From: Actinomyces provencensis
GTDB lineage: Bacteria > Actinomycetota > Actinomycetes > Actinomycetales > Actinomycetaceae
Assembly (NCBI RefSeq): GCF_900155435.1
Contig: NZ_LT700212.1
Coordinates: forward strand, 398,944 to 462,943
Direction: 5' to 3'
DNA length: 64,000 nucleotides
The notes under the pieces are model-generated. The model did not search any database and was not told the origin of the DNA. It was given only the letters and a program-made list of their open reading frames with translations. The translations under genes were made by a program, and so were the position numbers. How positions within the stretch are numbered: the stretch's first letter is position 1; each line of letters opens with the position of its first letter. Shown here piece after piece: positions 19,549-28,694 of this stretch.

Positions 19549-22332
19549 ATGTCCGCATTCTCTCCAATCGCAGCCGGAACCGTCCTGACGCTGGTTCTGT
19601 CCGGTCTCGCATCCCTGGACACCGATGTCGCCTCGCCGGAGCCCGCAGGCCATGCACCGGCCCAAGTGCTCCAGCTGACCACGGAGGAACAAGAACCGAC
19701 CCCCGTGGCGACCTCAGCACTGACAGGGACAACGGTCGGCGACGGAGGAAGCTCCGTACGGAGGACGACCAGGGCTGCCGTTTCCATGTTGGGGGCATCC
19801 CCGGAGGCGCTCGATCCCTCGGCGGACGCAGCCGTGCTCACAGAGCCACTTGAGGTACCAGCATTCTTCGTCACAGGCTTCACCTGGGACTCCCCTGAGG
19901 ACCTGCCCGAGGGCACGTCCATCTTCCTCCGCGTGCGTGAGGATGGGGAGTGGTCCGAGTGGTTCGAAGCCGAGGCCGAGGCGTCTGCCCGGGACGACGG
20001 GAAGGGAGTGGTGGGAACTGAACCCTTCGTCACCGGCGGTTCGGACGGCATTCAGGTGAGAGTGACCGGAGAGGTCTCGGACCTGCCTTCGAACCTCGCC
20101 GTCACGATGATCCCGGATTCCCCGGACAGGACCGAGGACCTCGACCCGTCGACCATCAGCGAGGTGCCAGCCCCCGCCAGCGCCCTCAGTGACAACGAAC
20201 CTGATTCCACGACTCCCACGGTGGACATGTCTACTGTGACGCCCCAATCAGGGGCTGCTGTGACGCCGCAATCAGGGGGCGTTCCTGCCTCCGGGACAGG
20301 CGGTGAGGCAGGGAGCTCCCTTGGCACCACTCCACTGAGTTCTGTCTTCCCCTCCTCGACGACCGGCAATGGACTCCCAGTCTCTGTTTCGTCCCGGTCC
20401 GACTGGGGGGCCAATGAGTCACTGAGGAACTGGGATCCTGAACTCGCTTCGGCGTCATTCGTCGTGGTGCACCACACAGCCGGAACCAACAACTACTCGA
20501 TGGACCAGTCCGCATCTGTGGTACGCGGAATCTACTACTACCACGCTGTCACGAACGGCTGGGGCGACATCGGCTACAACTTCTTGGTCGACAAGTGGGG
20601 ACGAGCCTTCGAAGGCCGTTCCGGCTCCTTGTCCGCACCAGCGGCGCAGATGGTGATCGGCGCACACGACCGGGGCTTCAACACCGGCACCATGGGCATC
20701 TCCATGATGGGCGACTACTCCTCCGTCACTCCTTCGAGTGCAACGATCGACACCGTCGGGAAGCTCGCAGGTTGGTTCCTGGGCAGAGCGGGCGTCTCAC
20801 CCGACGGAACTGGCCGCTTCACACCGACCCTCTCCAACGGCACCCTCGTAGCCGGGCGAACCGTCACGGTCAATCGGATCTCAGGCCACCGTGACACATT
20901 CCCGACATCCTGCCCGGGCAACTCGGGCTATGCACAGCTGCCTACGATCAGAGGAATCGCCACCGCGACGGCCGCTCCGGCAGGAGCCAACCCGGTGGGG
21001 CGTATCGAAGCCTCCACACCCGATACGGGTGAACAGGCCATCTACGTCTCCGGATGGGCCTACGACACCGACGTCACCTCCCCCATCAAGGTCCGCATCA
21101 CCCTTGACGGCACACCCACCACCATCACCACCGACCTCGCCCGACCCGACGTCAAGGCCGCCTTCAACCTCTCCCACGACAAGGCCGGATTCAGCACCAA
21201 ACTCACCACCACCCCCGGCACCCACACCATCTGCGCCACAGCACTGAACCAGAAGGGTGGGACCGACACTTCCATGGGGTGCACCACCACCACCCTCAAG
21301 ACCAACACCACGACCAAAGCCAACCCGGTGGGGCGTATCGAAGCCTCCACACCCGATACGGGTGAACAGGCCATCTACGTCTCCGGATGGGCCTACGACA
21401 CCGACGTCACCTCCCCCATCAAGGTCCGCATCACCCTTGACGGCACACCCACCACCATCACCACCGACCTCGCCCGACCCGACGTCAAGGCCGCCTTCAA
21501 CCTCTCCCACGACAAGGCCGGATTCAGCACCAAACTCACCACCACCCCCGGCACCCACACCATCTGCGCCACAGCACTGAACCAGAAGGGTGGGACCGAC
21601 ACTTCCATGGGGTGCACCACCACCACCCTCAAGACCAACACCACGACTCCCGCGTCCTTTGACCCTGGCAACATCATCTCGGACGAGGTGATGTTCGACT
21701 CGAGCTCCATGACCCAGGCTGAGGTCCAGGCCTTCCTCGACATGAAGAACCCGCATTGCGCTTCTGCGCCTTCCGGGATCCGTTGCCTCAAGGACTTCAC
21801 GGTGTCGACGACCCGGATGACCGCCAAGTACTGCAGCCCCTACGAGGCTGCCTCCCAGGAGTCGGGGGCGTCCGTGATCTGGAGATCGGCAACGCTGTGC
21901 GACGTGAACCCCCAAACCCTGCTCGTCATGCTCCAGAAGGAACAGGGTCTCGTCACTGCGACCGGTTCGTCACTGACATCGAAGCGATATGCCCAGGCCA
22001 TGGGCTTCCAACTTGCGAACGCGTCCTACGCGAGCTTCCCCGCACAGGTCTACCAGGCAGCGGCGCGTCTTCGACAGTACGGTGAGGAACCAGCGTCATT
22101 CCGGTACAGGGCCGGGCAGACGACGAACATCCCGTACTTCACCACTGCCTCATGCGGTTCCTCAGAGGTGACGATCCAGAACCGCGCCACTGCAGCTCTG
22201 TACAACTACACGCCCTACCAACCCAACGCCGCCGCACTGGCGAACATGTATGGGGAGGGTGACACCTGCTCGACCTACGGAAACCGCAACTTCTGGCGGT
22301 ACTTCAAGGACTGGTTCCCGTCCGCAGGCTGA
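19549..22332 (+). CDS. secreted PGRP/N-acetylmuramoyl-L-alanine amidase with duplicated surface domain
   Basis: 927 aa. A signal-like segment opens it (SPIAAGTVLTLVLSGLASLD). Residues about 60-180 form a beta domain found in actinobacterial peptidoglycan-recognition proteins (VREDGEWSEWFEAEAE). The amidase_2/PGRP domain covers about 280-480, with zinc ligands in FVVVHHTAG and ISGHRDTFPTSCPG, so it should be active. Two identical 111-residue repeats (NPVGRIEAS...GWAYDTD) follow. The C-terminal 230 residues (FDPGNIISDEVMF, LLVMLQKEQGLV, NFWRYFKDWF) match a domain recurrent at the end of actinobacterial wall proteins. ATG 19549 has GGAG six bases upstream. It is divergent from rmlB and precedes the Wzm/Wzt exporter. 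Confidence 0.9.
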   Translation: MSAFSPIAAGTVLTLVLSGLASLDTDVASPEPAGHAPAQVLQLTTEEQEPTPVATSALTGTTVGDGGSSVRRTTRAAVSMLGASPEALDPSADAAVLTEPLEVPAFFVTGFTWDSPEDLPEGTSIFLRVREDGEWSEWFEAEAEASARDDGKGVVGTEPFVTGGSDGIQVRVTGEVSDLPSNLAVTMIPDSPDRTEDLDPSTISEVPAPASALSDNEPDSTTPTVDMSTVTPQSGAAVTPQSGGVPASGTGGEAGSSLGTTPLSSVFPSSTTGNGLPVSVSSRSDWGANESLRNWDPELASASFVVVHHTAGTNNYSMDQSASVVRGIYYYHAVTNGWGDIGYNFLVDKWGRAFEGRSGSLSAPAAQMVIGAHDRGFNTGTMGISMMGDYSSVTPSSATIDTVGKLAGWFLGRAGVSPDGTGRFTPTLSNGTLVAGRTVTVNRISGHRDTFPTSCPGNSGYAQLPTIRGIATATAAPAGANPVGRIEASTPDTGEQAIYVSGWAYDTDVTSPIKVRITLDGTPTTITTDLARPDVKAAFNLSHDKAGFSTKLTTTPGTHTICATALNQKGGTDTSMGCTTTTLKTNTTTKANPVGRIEASTPDTGEQAIYVSGWAYDTDVTSPIKVRITLDGTPTTITTDLARPDVKAAFNLSHDKAGFSTKLTTTPGTHTICATALNQKGGTDTSMGCTTTTLKTNTTTPASFDPGNIISDEVMFDSSSMTQAEVQAFLDMKNPHCASAPSGIRCLKDFTVSTTRMTAKYCSPYEAASQESGASVIWRSATLCDVNPQTLLVMLQKEQGLVTATGSSLTSKRYAQAMGFQLANASYASFPAQVYQAAARLRQYGEEPASFRYRAGQTTNIPYFTTASCGSSEVTIQNRATAALYNYTPYQPNAAALANMYGEGDTCSTYGNRNFWRYFKDWFPSAG
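20985..21647 (+). repeat. perfect tandem duplication, 330 bp identical, 333-bp period
   Basis: Bases 20985-21314 and 21318-21647 appear identical at nucleotide level and lie in frame inside the amidase gene. Each unit encodes one Ig-like surface domain. Lack of synonymous differences means recent duplication or gene conversion. Confidence 0.92.
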
Positions 22333-22479
22333 GCCCGGGCCCCAGTCCCCGATGCGTTAGCATGGCGTGCAGCCACCCACAATGAAGACGAGGAACTGAA
22401 CCTCGACGTGCGGACCCTCGCCAGCCCCGCACGACATCGAACAGCCACCGCGTCACCGCAACGAGAGGTAAGTGGTTTC

Positions 22480-23319
22480 ATGACCGGACCCGCCAACAGC
22501 GGTGTCCGCCCTGTCAGGGCTTTCTGGCAGGAGTGGAATTTGATCAATGCCTTCGGGCAGCGAGACCTCAAAGCCAAGTTCAACGGCACGGCGTTGGGAT
22601 GGTTGTGGTCCTTGGTCGTCCCTTTGGCCACGCTGGGAATCTACACACTCATCTTCGGTGGTCTTTTCTCGATGGCGCCTCCCGGCATCGCCTCCCGGCA
22701 CCAAGGCATCGGGATTTTCGCCGTCTGGCTGTTCGCTGGACTCACCGTCTGGGGTTTCTTCCAGAACTCGATCAACGCCGGCATCAACGGCCTGTTGAGT
22801 TCAGGCGGGATTCTCCAGAAGGTCTACTTCCCCGCGTATGCACCAATACTCGGCGCCAGCCTCGCCGTGGGTGTTCAGTCCTTGATCGAGGTCGGCCTCC
22901 TCCTGATGGTCATGGCTCTCCTCACAAACATCTCGTGGACCTGGCTGCTCCTCCCCTTCTTCCTCTTGCTGCTGACCGTGTTCACGGGTGCGATGTCCGT
23001 GATGCTCGCCGTCTGGAATGTCTACGTACGCGATCTCGCCCACCTGATCGGGGTGTTCCTCCAGCTGATGTTCTACGCGACCCCAATCATCTACCAGGCG
23101 AACTTGGTCCCAGAGCAGCTCTTCGGGCTACCGGCGCGAGCACTCATCGAGGCGATGCCGATGGCAGAGTTCATCACTCTCTTCCGTTCACTGGTCTATG
23201 ACCTGACTCCCGGAACACCCCAGGTGTGGGGTGCCTCTGTCGCTTGGACCGTCGTCGCCTTGCTCGGTGCGGTATGGGTCTTCCGCAGGTGGGGTTCCGA
23301 TCTGGGAGAGAGGATCTGA
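22480..23319 (+). CDS. wzm: polysaccharide ABC exporter permease
   Basis: 279 aa, six hydrophobic helices. It begins with the amphipathic entry helix of ABC-2 polysaccharide permeases (NLINAFGQRDLKAKFNGTALGWLW), and has GGILQKVYFPAYAPIL, VYVRDLAHLIGVFLQLMFYATPIIY and the end pattern WVFRRWGSDLGERI, as in Wzm/TagG/RgpC. It works with the ATPase encoded six bases downstream to export an undecaprenyl-linked polymer. The start is uncertain: ATG 22480 has a GAGAGG about eleven bases upstream, and an in-frame GTG at 22408 would add 24 residues. Confidence 0.9.
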   Translation: MTGPANSGVRPVRAFWQEWNLINAFGQRDLKAKFNGTALGWLWSLVVPLATLGIYTLIFGGLFSMAPPGIASRHQGIGIFAVWLFAGLTVWGFFQNSINAGINGLLSSGGILQKVYFPAYAPILGASLAVGVQSLIEVGLLLMVMALLTNISWTWLLLPFFLLLLTVFTGAMSVMLAVWNVYVRDLAHLIGVFLQLMFYATPIIYQANLVPEQLFGLPARALIEAMPMAEFITLFRSLVYDLTPGTPQVWGASVAWTVVALLGAVWVFRRWGSDLGERI

Positions 23320-23324
23320 TCGGC

Positions 23325-24599
23325 GTGCGAGACAGCGAGGACTCCACGGAGTTCGCCATCCGAGTCAGAGACGTCTCCAAGTCGTTCACGGTCCACAACG
23401 ACCAGCGGAGCACGCTGAAGGAGCGGTTTGTCCGGGGCCGCTCCCGTCACAAGAACACCTTCCGCGCTCTGGACCACGTCTCATTCGACGTGCGCAAGGG
23501 CACGACCTTCGGGCTGATCGGCCACAACGGCTCCGGCAAGTCCACGATGCTCAAGATCCTGGCGGGGGTCTACCGCCCCACCTCCGGGGAGGTGAGCGTC
23601 TCCGGGAAGGTGGATGCGCTCCTCGAGCTAGGAGCCGGATTCCACGGCGAGCTGACCGGTCGCGAGAACATCTACCTAAATGGAGCGATCCTCGGTCGCA
23701 GCCACAAGGAGATCGAAGAGTCTCTCGACTGGATCATCGACTATGCCGACATCGGCAACTTCATCGACGAACCGGTCAAGGTCTACTCCTCGGGCATGAC
23801 GGTTCGTCTCGGGTTCGCCGTCGCGGTGGCGATCCACCCCAAGATTCTCATCGTCGACGAGATCATCGCCGTGGGAGACGAGGAGTTCCAACGCAAGTGC
23901 TTCGACCTGATGCGAGACCTCCGAAGGTCGGGCACTACGATCGTCCTGGTCACCCACTCCCTGAGTCTGGCCCAGGACATGTGTGATGAGGTCGTCTGGC
24001 TCGATCACGGGCGTGTCCGCAGCGTCGGGGATGCTGACGAGGTCGTCTCCGCCTACCTCGCCCATGTCAATGCGCTCGAGCGTTCGAAACGTTCAGCCGA
24101 GCTCGGTTCTGCCGACCTTCCTGAGGAAGGCGACTCTTCCGAGAACCGGGGGACCGGGGAGTGCCGCATGACACAGGTCGAGTATCTCGATGAGCAGAGA
24201 CGCGCGGTTCCCTTCCTCACCAGCGGGCAGGACGGAACGATCAGGGTCCACATTCTTGCCCGACGACCTCTTGAGAACGTGGAGCTCGGACTGGCATTCA
24301 CGACCGATGACGGGACCACCGTCGCGGGGCCGAACTCCCGCCACGCGGATCGTCTGTACTCTCTCCCGATGGGGAGCAGCTACGTCGACTACACGATGCG
24401 CCCGGTGCGCCTCCTCCCAGCCCATTTCCTCCTCACGACTGCTCTCCTCGATTCCCAGGGGAGAACCTTCGATTACTCGGACAGGAGGACTGACCTCCTG
24501 GTTCGCGGGGACAAGGTGGTCGACGAGCCCGGTCTGGTGCAACTCCCTCTCGGCGAGTGGAGTGACTCACCCACGCCCATCCAGATGGAACAGGAGTGA
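23325..24599 (+). CDS. wzt: polysaccharide ABC exporter ATPase with Wzt-type C-terminal domain
   Basis: 424 aa. ABC domain (residues 1-250): Walker A GHNGSGKST, signature YSSGMTVRLGFAVAV, Walker B ILIVDEIIAVGD and the H-loop VTHS; the LLELGAGFHGELTGREN segment marks the polysaccharide/teichoic-acid exporter group. Residues about 290-410 form a beta-rich Wzt_C domain (VRLLPAHFLLTTALLDSQG). In O-antigen systems that domain binds a terminal modification on the finished chain and couples chain ending to export, so the glycan may carry a cap. GTG 23325 lies six bases after the permease stop. The next gene overlaps by four bases. Confidence 0.92.
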   Translation: MRDSEDSTEFAIRVRDVSKSFTVHNDQRSTLKERFVRGRSRHKNTFRALDHVSFDVRKGTTFGLIGHNGSGKSTMLKILAGVYRPTSGEVSVSGKVDALLELGAGFHGELTGRENIYLNGAILGRSHKEIEESLDWIIDYADIGNFIDEPVKVYSSGMTVRLGFAVAVAIHPKILIVDEIIAVGDEEFQRKCFDLMRDLRRSGTTIVLVTHSLSLAQDMCDEVVWLDHGRVRSVGDADEVVSAYLAHVNALERSKRSAELGSADLPEEGDSSENRGTGECRMTQVEYLDEQRRAVPFLTSGQDGTIRVHILARRPLENVELGLAFTTDDGTTVAGPNSRHADRLYSLPMGSSYVDYTMRPVRLLPAHFLLTTALLDSQGRTFDYSDRRTDLLVRGDKVVDEPGLVQLPLGEWSDSPTPIQMEQE

Positions 24600-24826
24600 T
24601 CAAGTTGAGCGACCCTGAAGAAGAAGTCCTTCGTCTGCGCGCTGCCCTGCGCCAGTCCCAACGTGAGCTCTCCGTCCTTGGGCATCGTGTGACGGAGCTC
24701 GAGGACGAACTTGAGAGGAAGTCCGCCGTCCTGGAAGGGGCATGGGCACAGCTGGATGTACTCAGGCACTCGACCTCATGGCGCATCACGGCCCCCATCA
24801 GGCTCATCAAGGCTCCCATTCGATGA
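24596..24826 (+). CDS. small coiled-coil protein with SWRITAP motif
   Basis: 76 aa, not recognised as a named family. Residues about 5-55 give a heptad-like, charged helix (EEEVLRLRAALRQSQREL, RVTELEDELERK), and the end reads STSWRITAPIRLIKAPIR. The SWRIT-x-P-hydrophobic ending resembles the segment at the end of coiled-coil spacers in surface-glycan glycosyltransferases. The gene is held by GTGA overlap with wzt (24596-24599) and ATGA overlap with the next gene (24823-24826), which is strong evidence for translation. It may be a scaffold for the Wzt/RgpF machinery (inference). Confidence 0.75.
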   Translation: MIKLSDPEEEVLRLRAALRQSQRELSVLGHRVTELEDELERKSAVLEGAWAQLDVLRHSTSWRITAPIRLIKAPIR

Positions 24827-25647
24827 CTCGTCGACCGAAGCGCGGTCCACTGGTGGCTGATGCGAGCCGGGGTCGCGTGCGTCTCGAGCGCGGTGTTGTT
24901 CCGCAGGACACCCCCACGAAGGTCGCGCTCATCGCGCAGTACTCCGCCGGTCCCACACAGCCTCGTTCCATCTCCGAGTACACCCGCCAGCTGGCTGACA
25001 ACGAGTTCACACCCGTGATTGTCTCCGCCTGTGAGAGCAGTGAGCACCTCCGCTTCCCCCACGGTTTGCCCGAGTCCACCATCATCATCCGCCGTCCGAA
25101 TGTCGGGTACGACTTCGGTTCATGGGCTACCGCCCTGGGCATGATCCCCCAGATCCGACGCAGTGAGGTGGTCCTTCTGACCAATGACTCACTCGTCGGG
25201 CCCTTCTCCGACATCCGTCCGATCCTCGACTGGGCCACGCATCCCGGTCCCAACATCAGGGCCCTGACCTCTTCCTTCCAGTTCGTCAGACACATGCAGA
25301 GTTACTTCTTGGCCTTCCGGGGCGGAATCTTGGACGATGACGCCTGGAGGCACTTCTTCAACTCGGTGCGTGTGCAGCCCGACAAGTCCTCGGTGGTGCT
25401 GAAGTACGAGCTCGGCCTCTCGCGATTCGCCTTCCAGGAGGCCTACTCCGTGCAGGAGTACATCAGTGGGCCCGACATCGGTGTTCCGGATGACAATCCG
25501 ACGATCGCCGGCTGGAAGGAGTTGGTCGAGGCTGGCGTGCCATTCGTCAAGCGAACGATGCTCACGGATCCGTCGACGGCAGAGGCCGCACCGGAGGTGC
25601 GCTCCTTCATCAAGACCACGTACCACACAGATGTTGAGGAATGGTAG
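24823..25647 (+). CDS. rhamnan synthesis protein F (RgpF)-like
   Basis: 274 aa. The central region, VALIAQYSAGPTQPRSISEY followed by RRPNVGYDFGSWATALG and VVLLTNDSLVGPFSDIRPIL, is typical of the RgpF family, which acts in rhamnose-glucose polysaccharide assembly in streptococci. It also has SYFLAFRGG and, near the end, a GVPFVKRTMLTDP segment. RgpF proteins are thought to be glycosyltransferase-like. ATG 24823 overlaps the previous stop (ATGA). The next gene, also RgpF-like at its N-terminus, follows after eight bases. Confidence 0.82.
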   Translation: MTRRPKRGPLVADASRGRVRLERGVVPQDTPTKVALIAQYSAGPTQPRSISEYTRQLADNEFTPVIVSACESSEHLRFPHGLPESTIIIRRPNVGYDFGSWATALGMIPQIRRSEVVLLTNDSLVGPFSDIRPILDWATHPGPNIRALTSSFQFVRHMQSYFLAFRGGILDDDAWRHFFNSVRVQPDKSSVVLKYELGLSRFAFQEAYSVQEYISGPDIGVPDDNPTIAGWKELVEAGVPFVKRTMLTDPSTAEAAPEVRSFIKTTYHTDVEEW

Positions 25648-25655
25648 GAAGAGCA

Positions 25656-27710
25656 ATGCGTCAGTTCACCAAGGCAGGTGCGGTTCGCCGCCTCAACCAC
25701 CTGGGGTTCCGTGCCCGTCAGGCCGGGGTAAACCTGCTGACCACGGGCTCGCTCCATGGCGCCCGCGCCCAGCACCCGGCGGACTTCCTGAACTTCGTCG
25801 AGCGGCAGGGCGGGAGGCAGGGCTCCGGATTCCCCGACCGGTGGAGGATCGATCCGCGTCTCCACTTCGATGACCCGGCGCGCGTCGGGGTCGTGCTGAA
25901 CTGCTTCTATCCTGACCTCCTCGACGAGATCCTCGAGCATCTCAAGCTGATCCCGGTCCCCTTCGATCTCTTCGTCACCAACGTGTCCGGGACCCCAATC
26001 GACCTCCCCGCCGAACTTGGGCAGATGCACCACGGCGTCGTCCTCGATTGCGAGAACCATGGTCGGGACATCCTTCCGATGATCCACCTGGTCAATGCGG
26101 GCCTCCTGAACCCCTACGACCTCATCCTCAAGGTTCACACCAAGAAGAGTCCTTGGCGTGAAGAGCACGCCGAGCTGTCAGGGACTGGCGCTCAGTGGCG
26201 CTCTGAACTGCTGGGGGCGCTCCTGCCCTCGCCGGAGGCCATTGCGGACATCCTGACGTCGTTTGCAAATGACGCGCATCTCGGTGTCGTCACAGCTCCG
26301 GGCAATGTCGCTGGTCCGCAGTTCTGGGGCGGTGACCGCAGGATCGTGAATGAACTGTTGCGCAGACTGGAGCTCGACGTCGAGACTTCAGCATTGGAGT
26401 TCCCTGCGGGATCGATGTACTGGTGCAGGGGGTTCGTCCTCCAAGGCCTGCGCGCACTGAACCTCCTCTCCGAGGACTTCGACGAGGAGGCAGGACAGAT
26501 CGACGGGACCACTGCACATGCGGTCGAGCGCATCATCGGAATACTCACCCGCGAAGCTGGCCTGAACATCGAGACCAGCGATCGCATCGAGGTCGGGCTG
26601 TCGTCACGGGCCCCTTTCTCCTTGCAGCGCTACGACGTCGGGGGGGAGCGAACTGCCCGCGCAACGGTTCTCCCCTTTTATCTCCCACAATTCCACCCCT
26701 CTGCTCACAATGACGTGTGGTGGGGGACTGGTTTCACCGAGTGGACAAACGTCGCAGCGGCAGTTCCCATGTACCGCGGTCACTACCAACCCAAGATTCC
26801 CACCGAGTTGGGTTTCTATGACCTGCGCCTGGATGATGTGCGTGAACGCCAGATGGATCTGGCGCGCGCGCACGGTATTGCCGGGTTCATGTACTACTAC
26901 TATTGGTTCTCGGGAGAACGCGTCCTGAGTCTCCCTGTTGAGAAGCTCCACAAGTCTGAGATGGATGCGCCGTTCTGCTTGATGTGGGCCAACGAGAACT
27001 GGACGCGCCGCTGGGACGGGCGTTCGGAGGACGTCCTCATTGGCCAGGACTACGACAAGGTGCCGGCCGAGGACTTCATCGACGACGTCATGGAATTCCT
27101 CCTCGACCCCCGGTACATCCGGATCGGTGGTCGCGCGGTCCTCGCCGTCTACCGTCCGGGACAGATGCACGATTTCGCCGCTGTCTCCCGGGAGTGGCGC
27201 AAGCGTGCACGTGCCGCGGGTGTGGGAGAGCTCATCCTTCTCTCGGTGTCAGTGTCACAGGACTTCGATGCCATCGATCCCTCTGCCGCCACTGCAGTCG
27301 ACGGTACCTTGGAGTTCCCCCCACACAACCTCCCCTGGATCACCGGACCGGTGAAGAAGGCCGGTTTCGACCGCCGTTGGCGGGGAAACTTCATGAGCTA
27401 CGAAGCGACTGTGCGTGCCTCTGTGACCAAAGCTCGCGAGATGGACGACAAGACCTATCCGGGTGTCATGGTCAACTTCGACAACACCGCTCGGCGCCAG
27501 TGGAAACCCGATGTTTGGTACGGCGCGAACCCGTACACCTTCCGCCGATGGATCGGGTCCCAAGTCGATTCTCTGATGGTCCGTCCCCCTGAGTCCAGGT
27601 TGCTGTTCGTCAACGCCTGGAACGAGTGGGCGGAAGGCGCAGTCCTGGAGCCGACCACTCGATTCGGTCGGACCTACCTCCAAGCCATCCGGGATGCAGT
27701 TGTCTCCTGA
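25656..27710 (+). CDS. RgpF-like / WbsX (GTWX) fusion protein
   Basis: 684 aa, two domains. Residues about 65-310 are RgpF-like: VGVVLNCFYPDLLDEILEHL, the HGRDILPMIHLV motif and LILKVHTKKSPWR. Residues about 325-680 form a WbsX/GTWX domain: VLPFYLPQFHPSAHNDVWWG, GFTEWTNVAAA, YYYYWFSGERVL, WANENWTRRWDG and FVNAWNEWAEGAVLEP, the full hallmark series of that group. WbsX domains occur in O-antigen and surface-glycan loci and probably act on the polymer; the exact reaction is not established. ATG 25656 is preferred because AGGAAG lies four bases upstream. Last gene of the wzm-wzt operon; a bidirectional hairpin follows. Confidence 0.88.
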   Translation: MRQFTKAGAVRRLNHLGFRARQAGVNLLTTGSLHGARAQHPADFLNFVERQGGRQGSGFPDRWRIDPRLHFDDPARVGVVLNCFYPDLLDEILEHLKLIPVPFDLFVTNVSGTPIDLPAELGQMHHGVVLDCENHGRDILPMIHLVNAGLLNPYDLILKVHTKKSPWREEHAELSGTGAQWRSELLGALLPSPEAIADILTSFANDAHLGVVTAPGNVAGPQFWGGDRRIVNELLRRLELDVETSALEFPAGSMYWCRGFVLQGLRALNLLSEDFDEEAGQIDGTTAHAVERIIGILTREAGLNIETSDRIEVGLSSRAPFSLQRYDVGGERTARATVLPFYLPQFHPSAHNDVWWGTGFTEWTNVAAAVPMYRGHYQPKIPTELGFYDLRLDDVRERQMDLARAHGIAGFMYYYYWFSGERVLSLPVEKLHKSEMDAPFCLMWANENWTRRWDGRSEDVLIGQDYDKVPAEDFIDDVMEFLLDPRYIRIGGRAVLAVYRPGQMHDFAAVSREWRKRARAAGVGELILLSVSVSQDFDAIDPSAATAVDGTLEFPPHNLPWITGPVKKAGFDRRWRGNFMSYEATVRASVTKAREMDDKTYPGVMVNFDNTARRQWKPDVWYGANPYTFRRWIGSQVDSLMVRPPESRLLFVNAWNEWAEGAVLEPTTRFGRTYLQAIRDAVVS

Positions 27711-27725
27711 GCCGTTCACCAAGTC

Positions 27726-27755
27726 TGATCGGCCCGGCTGTGGCGGGGCCGATCA
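27726..27755. terminator. bidirectional terminator-like hairpin
   Basis: A perfect 10-bp stem (TGATCGGCCC / GGGCCGATCA) with a 10-nt loop sits in the 53-bp gap between convergent operons. There is no strong T-run on either side. Confidence 0.6.
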
Positions 27756-27763
27756 AGCGGCTC

Positions 27764-28693
27764 TCACTGGTGGGGAATCGGGCCACTGCGCCCGCGCAGC
27801 CCATCCCGGAAGCCCCGGAGGATCATCCGCGTCCGACGCCAACGTTGATTTGCCAGGAGCGCGTTGAACGCCACGTACTTGATCAACCAGACGACATAGC
27901 CGATCGACCATTTGGGTCCCAGAACTCCCGACCCGATCAGGAGGATCGTGTTGCGTACCAAGTAGTAGTTGCGAACCGGCTGATGGACATGGACTGGCTG
28001 TCTCCTGCCCATCACGTGCGCCGTCTCATCGCCGAGGCTGTGTCGCATACGTGCCTCGGGCACGACCAGCAACACGAATCCTTGCCTCCGCGCCCGCAGG
28101 CCCCATTCGAGGTCCACATGGTCGATGAAGAGCCGCTCATCCATGGAACCGATGGAGTCCAGGGCTTCGATGTCGATCAGGCAGCCCGAGGCGATCAGGA
28201 AGGCGACAGGCAACGGTCCGTGTCCCAGCTCGGCACTGGTGGCGCGTCTGGGACCCCAAGTACGCGACACGTAGACGAGTTGATCGCCTCCAGGCTTCTC
28301 CTCCCCCACCAAAGGACCCACCGCTGCCAGAGGCTCTCTCCCCTTCCAGGTGGCAAGGACATCCTCCAGTTGTCTCACCATCAGTTCAGAAGGCCGGGAG
28401 TCGTCATCCGAAAGAAGGACCCGGCGCGCACCCAACTCCCGCGCCCTTTCGATTCCGGCATTCTGGGCGGCCGCGATTCCGGTGTTGTGGCGGAGCTCAA
28501 TGAGAAGGGCACCCAAGTCCCTGCACCAGTTCCTCAGGAGCGCGGTCTCTTGCGGCGTCGATCCGTTGTCCACCACGATGACATGTCCGCACTGCTGTGC
28601 CAGCGTCATGAGCAAGTCCCTGCAGGCGGCTGCCGGATGGTAGGTGACGACGACTGCCGCCACGTGGGGGACCTGCTGTGCATGAACGTTCAT
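27764..28693 (-). CDS. GT2 glycosyltransferase, rhamnosyltransferase-like (WbbL/RfbN type)
   Basis: 309 aa. It contains VAAVVVTYHPAAACRDLL, VIVVDNGST, LRHNTGIAAAQNAGIERA, LLSDDDSRPSELMV and FIDHVDLEWGLRARRQGF, the layout of the rhamnosyltransferase group related to RfbN, followed by C-terminal membrane-associated helices (SIGYVVWLIKYVAFNALLANQR). Starts at 28693, 28708 and 28717 are in frame; 28693 is chosen because the family motif begins soon after. It lies two bases from the upstream GT4 stop, so it is in the same operon. Confidence 0.86.
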   Translation of the reverse strand: MNVHAQQVPHVAAVVVTYHPAAACRDLLMTLAQQCGHVIVVDNGSTPQETALLRNWCRDLGALLIELRHNTGIAAAQNAGIERARELGARRVLLSDDDSRPSELMVRQLEDVLATWKGREPLAAVGPLVGEEKPGGDQLVYVSRTWGPRRATSAELGHGPLPVAFLIASGCLIDIEALDSIGSMDERLFIDHVDLEWGLRARRQGFVLLVVPEARMRHSLGDETAHVMGRRQPVHVHQPVRNYYLVRNTILLIGSGVLGPKWSIGYVVWLIKYVAFNALLANQRWRRTRMILRGFRDGLRGRSGPIPHQ

Positions 28694-28694
28694 G

